A DNA stretch of 64,000 nucleotides from positions 1 through 64,000 of the forward strand of contig NW_026570231.1 in NCBI RefSeq assembly GCF_019649055.1, in the 5' to 3' direction. The translations under genes were made by a program, and so were the position numbers. The stretch comes from Paramacrobiotus metropolitanus. Its lineage: Eukaryota; Tardigrada; Eutardigrada; Parachela; Macrobiotidae. Below, in pieces: positions 40,401-51,134 of the stretch. Every line of letters begins with the position of its first letter. Position 1 is the first letter of the stretch. The notes under the pieces were generated by a model. The model ran no database searches, was not told where the DNA came from, and saw only the letters and a list, made by a program, of their open reading frames with translations.

Positions 40401-43123
40401 AATTAATTAATAAATTCTCATACTATTAATTGCACAAAAATGGCAATTACACGAATATCCAGATAGCATTTGCAGAAATAGAAAACACATTCCGAAGTAA
40501 AGGGCTTCCTTGAACTGGAAAATAAATCCGGCACCCATGTTAACGGCGTTAACATCCTGGCCCGGCTAGAATGTTAACGGTGTAATGTGACACCACTGAT
40601 GAGCGGTCGAATCGTCGAAAGTATGTTCTGCATGCAGCGCCTCTGCATGTGTGCTGCAGCCTGAGTGCTGGCTGTCAGCCGACCGCAGATAGGCACATTA
40701 GTAAGTAATTAATAAGCAGAAAGTAGGCGTAGAAATTTTGAGCCGAAATATACTTCTAGGTTAGATCGTTAATTGTTGATTCAGGAAAACTGCTGATTTC
40801 TTTTCGAAAAACGTTAATTGTAACTCGCATATGCTTCAAAGGAAAAATAGTAATAGATGATAAAAAATGGGACCCCTGCCCGGCTGCAATGTTAACGGTG
40901 TAATTTTATATCCACGTTAAAAGGCACGTTAACGTATGCCCGACCCGGCAGGAATGTCAGCGCTTAGTAGATGCGATAGTAATTATCACAAATTAATTAA
41001 TAAACTCTCGCAGCATTAACTGCACAACAATGGCAATTACACAACTTACAGAAAGCGTTTGTAGAAATAAAATGCATATTCCGGAGTAAAAAACTTTTGA
41101 ACTGAAAAATTAAACTCGGCACCCATGTTAACGGCGTAAAAATTCCTGCCCGGCTTCAGTGCTAACGGTGCGCGTGTAATTTGATACTTTTATGCTGGCT
41201 GTCTGTCTACCTAGCAAGTTAAACAGCCGAGCGCAGATATGCGCATTGGCAAGTACAGTAAGTAAGTGTAGAAATTTCATGTCAAAACATACTTTTAGTT
41301 CAAGGCGTTAAATACTGATCCACGAACTCCGCTGATTTCTTTTCGAAAAACAATAATTGTAACTGATTGATATTTATGTCATCTTCTTGTTTCCGCAATT
41401 GTGCGTTTTATTTCCGTTTTATGCCCCTTTCGCTTGCTATTTTGCGACATTCGGTTTTTAACCCCTTAATAAAAACGTTTCTTGCAATAACGGCAAAATA
41501 ATTAAACTCGATGTTGGTAAATATTATTAAATACATTACAGGATTTGTTTACCCATATATCCATGTACAGCGTGTACGATTTCGGTCGTTAACATTTGGG
41601 CCCGGCGAGAATGTTAACGTTAACATGTTCGCCCGGCTCACATGTTAATGCGTTAACCGTTAACATGTTAACAGTTTTGCCGGCTACACACGCCCAAGGT
41701 AATGCATCAAAGACTCGTTTAGCTTACAGCTTTGCCACCAGATTTGGAGGAGAGATATTTTGTGGCACTACTGCCAGATCCAAATTCGTGCAAGTTAGCG
41801 ACGTTCCGTAATAGCATTCACATCCGATGGGAAAATCCGTAAGCACTGAGAAAGTATCACAAAGTTAGTAATTTCACTAGAAAATTACTTAATTATGTGT
41901 CAACAAAACTTACAAAATTTAAATTTGACGGTGATTTTAAAACACAAACGCGACAATATTGAGGTAAAACTATTGCTGTTAATAGGAAGTGTCAACATTA
42001 TACGTGCAATTGTAATAACAAATTCACCTTGACGCCATTAACACGTACAGAATTAAACACAATTATGATATTTCAGATGTTTTGCGGATACAGAGTACAG
42101 AACAAAAACCGCTACGACTTCAGTTACGACGTGCTGATGTTTTTACTGCTATCCAGAAAACCCTATTGTGCGAGTAAGATTATACGAACCACATGCCGCT
42201 TCTTCGTTATGGTAGCCATCGTTGTATCGGTCCATTTCAATGGAGTGTTGCAGTTCTGCACTTGTCAAATTGCCTTGATCGTTGCCTTGCTTCAGGAAGT
42301 CAATGAAGACGTTGCTGATATGACCTTATAAATACCATCGCACCAATCAAAAAAGCTGTATGATAAACCTAAATTGCCGCGTGACATTCCTGCAAAAACA
42401 TACTGCATGATAAAATGCTTTCGTCATGTCCGTTTGCGCAGTGCGCAATTCCGTCGCAAAACAACCGCTGATGCACGCATGTCCCGGAATCCAATTCGGA
42501 ATCCTCACATGACCTTTCTTGGGGGTGGCCGGTACACGGAACGGCTGTTGATACAAATACTGAAAAATCGAAATGTTAAATTATGTATGCTATAGCACGT
42601 TGCTTTATTTTTTTTCTCGTATGCGAAACAGAACTAAGGCAGGAAAGTTGAAAGGGGAGTTTTACGACGTTCGTTACGTAATATATAATTACCGCTAACA
42701 TGGGCCTTTAGTTTAGCCTGTACATGTCAAAAATGGCTGTGGTGCAAAATACTAGTATACGAAGATTTCTGCGGATTTAAAAAAATATTGTGGTGGACAA
42801 ATCCAGATAATACATATTCCAGTGCCGTCACGTTCTAATCTCCGATTAAAAATTTTTAAAAAAAAATATTTTAAAAATTAATATTTTTAAATTTTGAGCA
42901 GTTTATGGAACAAAATAACTTATTATTAAAATAAAATTCATAATAATATTGTAAAAACAACTTTGCGAATCACGAATATAGCATTCGATAGCTCACAATT
43001 GTCCCTTGTTGGTAGAAAAAGGTATCCACACGTTTTTTAGCATCAAAATATTGACATGGACTTACCTGTGTGCGCAATCAACATGAGAAATGTATACGCG
43101 CAAATAGCCGGTGACAGTTCCAT
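31421..43123 (-). CDS. RXFP1/2-like: Relaxin-family-receptor-like LGR, copy 1 (892 aa, 23 exons)
   Basis: Exons: 43066-43123, 42404-42559, 42190-42324, 41728-41845, 36217-36288, 36064-36135, 35837-35908, 35639-35710, 35494-35565, 35124-35195, 34980-35048, 34768-34839, 34578-34649, 34387-34461, 34063-34304, 33818-33834, 33633-33744, 33274-33417, 33061-33176, 32671-32877, 32485-32515, 32095-32334, 31421-31803; 2,679 nt. Order: signal peptide, one LDLa module (TCVHQRLFCDG...HDES), linker, LRRNT, ten one-repeat LRR exons in phase 2, hinge YCGYAPHVKIC...DGISS, seven TM helices with ERY after TM3 and NPIIY in TM7, then a Ser/Thr-rich tail. The LDLa-LRR-7TM order and hinge are diagnostic of the relaxin receptor group, which binds insulin/relaxin-like peptides and usually signals through Gs. 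It contains a 17-nt exon, a GC-AG intron and a 5-kb transposon in intron 4. Confidence 0.95.
33818..33834 (-). other. 17-nt microexon of LGR1 coding the TM2 VADLIM motif
   Basis: The minus strand reads TTGCATTTCAG|TGGCAGACCTTATAATG|GTGAGT, a perfect acceptor and donor around 17 bases. With one base from the preceding exon it encodes VADLIM, including the conserved TM2 aspartate of rhodopsin-like receptors. In LGR2 the same codons are part of a 129-nt exon, and 129 equals 17 plus the 112 nt of the next LGR1 exon. Confidence 0.9.
37966..38113. repeat. 33-bp tandem array (about 4.5 copies)
   Basis: The unit reads AACGGCGTTAWAACATGTG followed by CCGGCTCAAATGTT. The array lies inside the GTTAAC element and is cut by the nested insertion at 38,122; its continuation (ATTATAACATGTGCCAAC...GTTAACGG) resumes at about 38,716. 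Confidence 0.8.
38122..38711. mobile_element. Nested about 590-bp foldback element with CATTTCGGAAACC ends
   Basis: Left arm repeats CATTTCGGAAACCATT-type units at 38,127-38,195; the right arm (38,668-38,711) is their reverse complement. The centre (about 38,210-38,575) is a degenerate CTAAGAAAAC simple repeat, which is why long minus-strand ORFs appear there. It interrupts the 33-bp array of the host element. No target duplication clearly visible. Confidence 0.7.
38961..40076. mobile_element. Nested 1,116-bp Tc1/mariner-like element, 27-bp perfect TIRs
   Basis: Ends at 38,961-38,987 and 40,050-40,076 are perfect 27-bp inverted repeats beginning CAGCCCTGCCGGGCCAAG, flanked by TA on each side (38,959-38,960 and 40,077-40,078). 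Size and TA target fit Tc1/mariner. No intact transposase frame is visible, so it is a decayed or non-autonomous copy. Perfect TIRs suggest a younger insertion than its host. Confidence 0.82.
40310..41370. repeat. Diverged tandem duplication of about 600 bp inside the GTTAAC element
   Basis: Unit 1 (about 40,310-40,900) and unit 2 (about 40,900-41,370) share the same order: GTTAACG with TTAGTAGATGCGATA-type start, CAAATTAATTAATAAA, TGGCAATTACAC, CATTCCGRAGTAAA, then CGGCACCCATGTTAACGGCG and a final GAAATTT...CGAAAAAC stretch. Confidence 0.7.
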
Positions 43124-44689
43124 AACGTTGTGCAAAATGTATGGTTTGCCTTCCTTTAACAAATTAGTGCGAATAACACACCACAACGGTGATTCAGAAT
43201 AAATCTGCGAAAAGGTACACCAGGCTGCTAAAGCGTTGCTCAACTGTTGCCCAAAATGTGGTCGTAGTACTGAAATGCATGAGGAGTGATGAAAAATTCA
43301 CATTTTAAATATGAAAATCAACCAGCTCCCTCGTTTATACGGCGACGCATGGATACAGATCCAGAAAAATGCGCGCCAACCTATCGTATCCGTAAAAGTC
43401 ACGAATGCAACTTGGTAAACGATAAATTTCAAATCCGGAAGAGTCAGGTTTGTAATTGTACTATATGACGTTAAGTGTCCACCTGCAGTGAAATTCCCAA
43501 AATTAATGATGTAGTGGTTAGCGTAACGTACAGAAAAAGGTTGCTTGCCTATCAAGTTACTTACACATCGGTCATACAATCACATGCTCCATATCCTGAT
43601 CACCTGCAATGCTGGCTAATTACGGGAGCTTAATGATGCAATTGTTTGTAGTAACAAACAAACATCCATCGTAAAATGTGATAAATCGGTATTAAAAATT
43701 TATGTGAGCGCTGATGGGTTTTGAATACGACTGGCGTGCAATTGCAGTACTCATTTGGCAACATCCTTCCTTATACCTATGCAATTTACGTCGAAAGCAA
43801 TAACTCCAAATGATTAACAAAAACAAAGTTCCTCTTTTTTCTGTCACCGTACATTAGGATGTATATCACTTATAATCCCCCTTGCTCTCTGCTTCCTAAG
43901 TGCTGCTCCGGTTTGTGGAGACATGAAATCAATTTGTTCAAACAAACATCCCGTCAGTTTCCATAAACGGGACATACTGGCATGTATTGTGTATCTGAAA
44001 TTTGTATAATTATATTGTTATGTAGACGCGGGGGTAAGATTGTCTTATAAGTTATGTTTTCACCAGCAAAGTATCATACAGAACTTTGACAAAAGCAACC
44101 AATCCTGAATGAGATCATGAGGACACATAGCTAGATAGCTAGCTCCGAAGTTTACGCTACAATTCGCCGTGATCACCAAATTTAAATAACAGTGTTGCAT
44201 ACTGGGCTGTGAGATGTGGAAATAAACCTTAGCGGTAACTATAAGAGTAGTGTATTGAAAGTTTGTTTTTTAATCTAAGCCCAAGAAAGCGTAGTAAATC
44301 ATAAACAGGAGTCGCAATCATGATACTTTTATTGGTTTCACTTGTTTCGCTCGTTTAAGTCGTTCAATAGCGGTTAGCAAACATTCACATCTCAAAATGT
44401 CTCAAAATCACTCAAATTCACATCTCAAAATAAGTACTTAGATTGGTGCATACAAATACAATAAAATTATCCATTTGTACGAGAAAGATAATTTTGTATA
44501 GTGATCACCATAATCAATTATAAACGATTAGACCACTCCAAGCCACAAACACTACTACGAACAAGTATGCATACTCTTAATGTACAAAGCAATTTACAGA
44601 TTATAATTTTACATTTCCCATGCATAGATCAAAGGAGAGTGCAACAGATTGATGAACTACTATTCTCTATTACTCGTATTACGTTTTCT
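43124..44689. other. Intergenic between the tandem LGR genes
   Basis: Contains the promoter of LGR1 and 3' flank of LGR2. A minus ORF at 43,298-43,579 has no splice or start support. Nothing else recognised. Confidence 0.45.
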
Positions 44690-47600
44690 TCAGAATTGCG
44701 AATCCCACTCCATTGGTGTACCGGTTGCAACATCTTTTTTTAAAGAGCACATAACGATTCCTTCGTCTTCGTTTTCACCTTCTACTTCATGTGACAGGTA
44801 CTGTCCGTTATTATTAACGTTGTTGACACATTTCGTAATACGAGCATTATCCCTTTGGTGTAATAAACTCTGGCGGATAGGCGTCTCCGACTTGACCTTT
44901 CGAAGTCGCTGAGAGACTCTTGGTGTGAACTTGCTGTCAGTGCGGGATAAGCCGATAAAAGAATTCTGCTGCGAAAGAGGGACTCTGGTTGACAGCGTTG
45001 TTGTCGAAGACTGACCTATAATTTACATAGACCATGAGACCTTTTAATCATTGCAAAAAATAAACTAGTGAAAGAAATTCGTAAAAAAAAGTAATTGGTG
45101 CATTTACCAAAAGATCTTCTTAATGCATTGTGCCTGGAAAATGTGTTGAATCCCGAAGTGCAATAGACGATTTGTTGTATGGCCTTGGCTTCTGCACGTG
45201 TGCGAGACCGCGTAGTCGAAAGCACTGGCAACAAGCCTTTGAAATGCGGGGTCATTGCTGTATATATAATAGGATTTAAGCAACAGTTGACCGGAAGTAC
45301 AAATACGGCCACCCATCCGTATATCTGAGCTAAAAATAAAAAAGATTTTTTTATGAAGTGGAAATGAACAAGTATTGCTTACCGGGCAGGTGTGTTCCAA
45401 GAAGCGCCAGAATTTTAATAGCTATTACGACTGCCCACGAGATATTATTGGAAATCGTAATGGCTAGCACCTTCCGCAGATGCGTTTTATCCGCGCGTGA
45501 CCTTTCTGAGTCCTGGCGAGACTGTTCCACATGATCAAAAATAGCGTAATAACAAAGGCAGATTACAATTACGGACAGCAAGGGAGTAATCACAAACATG
45601 AAGAAAGACATCCACCACCACTTCTGATAAGGCTCATGTATGAACAAAGGCAAACACACTCCATTCTGACTGTAGAACAAATCCACTTCCCCAATGTTAA
45701 GATCCAGTGACAGAGGGATTATACCGATTGCAGTACCTAAATTTGGAAAATCGCGTTAAACAACGATCCAAAAACTGCGTTATAATTAATTTTAGTGAGC
45801 TTGCTTCGATTCGCACTGGATTTGCTGGCTGGCGTAGAATGTATTCCGTAATATTAATGGTAACTTATGGCTTTCTTAATTCGTACCCACAATCCAACAC
45901 AAAATTATCCAGATCACAATTCTACGAAGAGGAATGCCAGAGCGTCCAATGGGTTTCCTTACAAGTCTGGCATATCTTTCCACTGCCATAAATACCAGCA
46001 GTAAGGTGGACACTTCGGATGATATCACCGCTGATAAAATATTCACATTTATGCTTTTCAAGAGAGAGTCAGATTAAAATTTATAGCACTACGCTACCTA
46101 AACTTCCAGAGAAACGGCAAAGATGACTGCGGACCCAACGATGGGAATATTTGTAATAGACATTCTCGTAATTCGCGTCAGCACCGGCAATGATTAACGT
46201 GTAGAATCCCATCATGCTATCAGACACTGCGCAAAATAAATACTTATAGTAATAATTATTTGCATGTAATGCACATTGAGCACAACATTAATATTTAGAG
46301 TATGATTGTAGTTTGTAGTAGAGTAGTGGGGTACACAACGGACTGTAGTTTGGAGCGGACATCCAGAGCTGCCGGGGTACTGCCGTACACGCGGGTGGGT
46401 GAGTACCCGCCAGTGCTCCGCTCCAAGTTGCAGTCCACTCTTAATTGTTGTTTCTTGTTGTTTGTATATCGCAAAAGCGAATATCATACTGTATTTTACT
46501 GTTTCGTTTATAGTACTGTATGTAGTAACATACGCTTATACAGTGCAAAGCCTTTTGCGTGCTGCTGCATATTGCAGAAATATGTTGGTAGCACACATTT
46601 GCATGTATTACAGACAGCTTTAATATAGATACAGTAATTAAAAGGCGATTTGGCGATCTTTTGGCAGAAGCGAGAAAACTTACGAGCCAGACTAAGAATG
46701 GATAATGAGTGGATTTTGCTAAGTTGGGAGCTTCCTCTCCATAAATATACTCGTATTCCGAAAACAAATCCATTCGCAAATAATGCCACAACTCCAATTA
46801 ACCACGAGAATGATTGCAAAACTGGACTGTCCAATAAGTGCTCCGCAGATGAGATCCCATCGGTTTTTGGCCGGCAATCCTTCACTCGGGGTGCATAACC
46901 ACAGTAACGAAATTTGTCGAATGTTCTGAAATTAAAAAGCATTTATGCTGTTGTGTAGTACATTCAGATTGTCAGGTTTATGCTTTGCGGCAAATTTTTC
47001 ATTGTACCTAAAAGTAAATAACCAGTAAAATATAACCAAAACTTCTCACAAGAGAATATTTATAATTTGTCATTTAAGCTGACCGATATGGGAAATTAGT
47101 ACTGTTCCAGTTATCCTAAACGATTATACAGGACTGATAAGGTCACCTTACATGTGCTCAATCTTCAGTTTGGGATTCGCAAACATTCTCTTGCTTATAT
47201 TTCGAATTTCCACACGTCCCAGCTTTCTTTGGTAATACGGATTTGGTTATTATCAGTCTGACAAACCGATTCAAGGAAAGCTTACAAATATGCCAGATCC
47301 AAGCCATCAAAAAGTGTTTCCGGCAAATAGTGAATAGGATTTCCTGACAGATCTCTGTTATTAATAAATTTGCTGCATTCACTGTACGAATGCTTACAAT
47401 TATGTATGCCGGATAACCCAGTTGTTAATTTGAAGCTACAATCGTTGTTACTTTATTTTTGATTTGACGACTAATACTGGCAATAATAAAATTATCACCA
47501 TAATTCCGTGGATTTAAAGCAAGTACTTATTTGGACAAATGCACTCAGTTACAGTGTCTAAACAGAATAAAACCACTGTATTGTAAGACGCATAGAGTAA

Positions 47601-50600
47601 GTACTGTAATTTTTATGCATGAGAAATATTACTCGTAGTAAAGATAATATGTATACTTCTATCGTTAATTAAAGTAAATTTGTGGGCTTACATGTCTCGT
47701 AACAGGGTTTGGTTGGCAAAAATATTTGCCGGTACAACTTGTATGGAATTATTGCTGAGAATGCTAAAGTACACAAACTGTTAAACAAAATATTTAAATA
47801 TATCCCTATGTATTTCAAAATTATACATATTACAGGAGTTTTGACAGCTTACAGTTCGGAAAGATTCAGCTCAGCAAACGTATCCTCAGCCAGCGTCTGT
47901 ATATTGTTGTTAGCAAAAGATCTGCGAAAAGCGCAAAAACAAAAGTAATATCAGAAGCCAGGAAACTGCATGGGAATGCCGCCCGTCTATAAATTTTTGG
48001 CATTAACACCTATACATGGCTGCGAGCATATGCACAACTGCAGTAATTAAAACTGTGTTCTATTTTATTATCTGTTACTAATTTCGATATTAAAATGTAC
48101 ATATTTTGCTATAATTCTCAGTTTTTAACCATGTTCTGTCACATATGTATGTGCAGTGTAATTGTGAATGCCATGAAAACGATTACGGGCAATATATCCC
48201 GAAGTATTTTTCCCTGCTTTTAAAACTTCTTGTATGAATAACTTACATGACCTGAAAACTTCTTATATGTTGAAACACACGCTGATCCAGATATTCCACA
48301 AGATTGTCGTCAAACTCCCTATAACAACATAACGTTTCCTGTACATTAAACTCTCTATGAATGTATATTATATCTATATTATGCGTTACTATACATTATG
48401 CCTTACAGCCATTGACAATAAGGATGCAAATATCGAAGCATGTCCTTTTTCTGCAAGCGAAGTCGATTGTTCCGGACATCCCTGTAGAGATCAGAACTTA
48501 AATCTTTTAATAAACCGGAAAATCAATAAGTAAAATGTCAAAGCTCTCGAAAAGATATTCTCTCTAGATAGGCTCAAAACATGTCGAAGATTTTTTGAAG
48601 AAAGAAACAATTTAAAATACGCGGAACGTAACGTCTTTTGGAAATGTCCAGACGGGGAGGCTACAATTATCCTAGTGCTGACTCGTGCTGGTCTAATTTA
48701 ATGATTGCATTGGTCTGCACTTACATCCACTTAATAGCGTGTTTTCCAGAAAACACTTGCGGATCCCAATCAGTTAATCCATTTCCGGCTAGAAATCTAG
48801 AGCGATTAATCAAGGTAATCGTAAGACCTTGTCGTGCTCAAGGATGGCTGCTACAAATCCATTGAAAAAATTACGGCGAGGTGTGTCATATATTTTGCCT
48901 GCTTGATGCACGTATAGCATCAACCTTTAATTTTTTAAAAGTTTTTTTTAACTTTAATGTCAAGAGTAAATACAAAGCGAACAGATTGTGGCCGCTTTCG
49001 GCGACGGACCAATTACTGGTAGGTTTTTTGGGCAACAAGGCACTAAAAGCCTAGAGGATAGTATATCGACGTCAAAAACCGTTATGTTGGCTAAGCTTTC
49101 GAAAATCAACGATCATAGAATTACAAACATTATATCAAAAATTCACATTCAGCTATTATTTTCTTACTTCTCGAGAACAAAAATTGTGGAGCAAAACTCA
49201 TTTTTAATGCGGCTTTAAATAAATTTTAGAAGTAAAGTCAAAATGTCGAAACCGGTATAGCGAGATCGTACGCCTAGAACACTTAACAGCTGTAAAGATT
49301 GCAAAATACTTCGTCGTTTTCATAACAATTTTTGCTAGGTACTAGTACGAGGACGCTCACAGAAGCTGGAGATTGGGAACGTTCTGGAACAGCCCAGGCT
49401 CCAGGGCAGAAATGTGATTATTGCTTAGCCACCTAGCAAAATATGCCCATATTCGTTATTATTAAACGTCGCAGCATAATCAGGAAAACTTGATAAATAA
49501 TGTATTCTCGAGAATGCTTGAAAATGCAGTCAACTTTAAAAGATTATTCGTGTTTGGAACTAAATTTCTTTTTAATTTACAGCTGATTTAGCTTTTCCAG
49601 TCCGTTGAATGCGTTTTTTCCTATACATTGGATCAGGTTATTCGTAAGCTCCCTGCAAGTCAATGATAATACATTATCATACATTCATTATTGTTATTGT
49701 TAATACATTCATTATTGTTATTATTTTAGCAGCAATAGCGTATTTCGATTGGTTCTAAAACTGTATACGTACAAAATGACAACACTGGTGTAATGACGAA
49801 ATCCATCGTCCGGTAACGACGTAATCTGATTGCGCGCAAGATTGCTGAAAAAGTCGAAGTATAATATTAGCCTCTAATTAGTTTACATGCGTTGAAAAAT
49901 ACTAACAATAAGAACATGACTGTCTAAGCTTACAATTTTGTAAGCAAATGACCTGGTCGAATATTTTGTGGGATATCCGTAATATTTTGATCCGCACAAG
50001 AAATGTTAGAGCTGTACGAGCAATTACAGCCTTCCGGAAATTCGTCCATATCTGAGAGAGAACAAAAATCGTTACAAAAACCGAAGCACGAAACGTATGG
50101 GCAGCCAGATTAAACTAGGCAGGAAAGCGTAGAACTGGGAAGTATTAATTTTGTTTTAAAAAACACTTTAAGTACTTTTATACGACAATAGCACTGCCAC
50201 ATCACAATTAAAGCCAGCTATACCACAACTAAGCGGATGGATCATCGTCTGCGAGTCGTTGTTCCTTGTGTCCCACCAGTCAGCCCAAGCATTCCACATT
50301 CCAGTAGAATGACCTTTACAGACAAAACGTTTGTGCGGTTACGGTCATCATTACAGAACTGCAGAAATCTATGGAATAATATACAAGTGCACAATAATAA
50401 AAGGGCACGTAATTGCAAAAACAGCGAAAGGTTACTTCATTGATTAACGGCAAAGCGCACTTACTGCAGTTTTGTTCGTCTCTTCCATTAGGACAATCTG
50501 GCCAATCATCACACCTGAAATCCGTGCAAGTGTTAGGTGTCGGATTGTAGCTCTTGAATTACCAATAAGGTGAGATTATATTGAGTATTGTGCTAAGCAC

Positions 50601-51134
50601 TTATAACGTTTCAAAATAACTGCGATGTCTGATTAATAGAAAAATTATGTGGCAGCGGTGTCCGGACCGTGACCTATCCTCGCGACTTTGCAGCCCACAA
50701 TCCAAAGAATACCATTTTATTAGTTTTAATTCCGTTTGCGTTCGAAAATTTTCATTTTATCCCTTTTTAATTTTCGTCACTCAGTCTCACTTTTAAAACT
50801 TTCTTCAAGTTTCTCGTATTCAGTTCTTATTTTGAAATGTGAACAAATGTCTAAGTTTTATTATATTTCTTTACATTTTCTCTTTTGTATGATACGCCAA
50901 GTACCCATGTCGTTAACCACCTTGCGAGATAATTAGGCTTACTTTTAAGCGATTGGAAAATACCATATTATGCCCCTACTGGTCCTTCATGGCCACCTAC
51001 CATAAACGCTGGTGGACACAAGTATTTCCCGTGTCCCCGCAGGGATGCTCTTGCGGTGGACAAACATATCCCGATGAAACGCCCAACAGCACAACTAAAA
51101 AATCCCCACTGTCAATGTTAAATATTCCAGGCAT
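44690..51134 (-). CDS. RXFP1/2-like: Relaxin-family-receptor-like LGR, copy 2 (839 aa, 20 exons)
   Basis: Exons: 51001-51134, 50465-50514, 50224-50313, 49934-50051, 49773-49844, 49581-49652, 49361-49432, 48725-48796, 48407-48481, 48247-48318, 47853-47921, 47692-47754, 47286-47354, 47152-47226, 46684-46925, 46098-46226, 45887-46030, 45383-45736, 45108-45329, 44690-45015; 2,520 nt. The LDLa module is split over the first two exons (CVHQRLW / CDDWPDCPNGRDEQNC). LRRNT (GCNCSYSSNISC), ten LRR exons, hinge YCGYAPRVKDC...DGISS and 7TM with ERY and NPIIY follow, then a long polar tail. It is a tandem paralog of LGR1 with the same LRR exon count. Ligand is expected to be a relaxin/insulin-like peptide. 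The N-terminal leader is short and weak, so an earlier start is possible. Confidence 0.94.
46340..46436. repeat. GC-rich 97-nt hairpin in an LGR2 intron
   Basis: GGACTGTAGTTTGGAGCGGA pairs with TCCGCTCCAAGTTGCAGTCC (20 positions, three mismatches or wobbles), and an inner GGGTACT...AGTACCC stem lies in the loop. It lies in the intron between the TM1 and TM2 exons and stands out as GC-rich in AT-rich DNA. A foldback insertion or an intronic small-RNA hairpin are both possible. Confidence 0.65.

Larger units (their letters stand above)
36609..41688. mobile_element. 5,080-bp non-coding transposable element with about 110-bp GTTAAC-rich inverted ends
   Basis: Left end 36,609 starts TGTAGCCGGCAAAAC; right end 41,688 is its reverse complement, GTTTTGCCGGCTACA. 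The inverted match runs about 110 bp with few differences. Perfect 6-bp flanking copies of CACGCC at 36,603-36,608 and 41,689-41,694 are the target duplication. GTTAAC occurs about 28 times by eye, often beside GCCGGG or GCCCGG. No transposase ORF seen. It sits in intron 4 of LGR1, whose counterpart in LGR2 is 89 bp. A 6-bp target duplication with long TIRs is known for Polinton/Maverick and some other DNA elements, but the ends do not let me assign a class. Confidence 0.85.

Noticed and set aside
36609-41688. LTR retrotransposon interpretation (TG...CA ends)
   Set aside because: The terminal repeats are inverted, not direct, and there is no pol sequence.
42190-42324. Possible EF-hand (DRYNDGYHNEEA)
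   Set aside because: The exon sits between LDLa and LRRNT of LGR1 and matches in place and phase the linker exon of LGR2; the loop register is also wrong for calcium binding.
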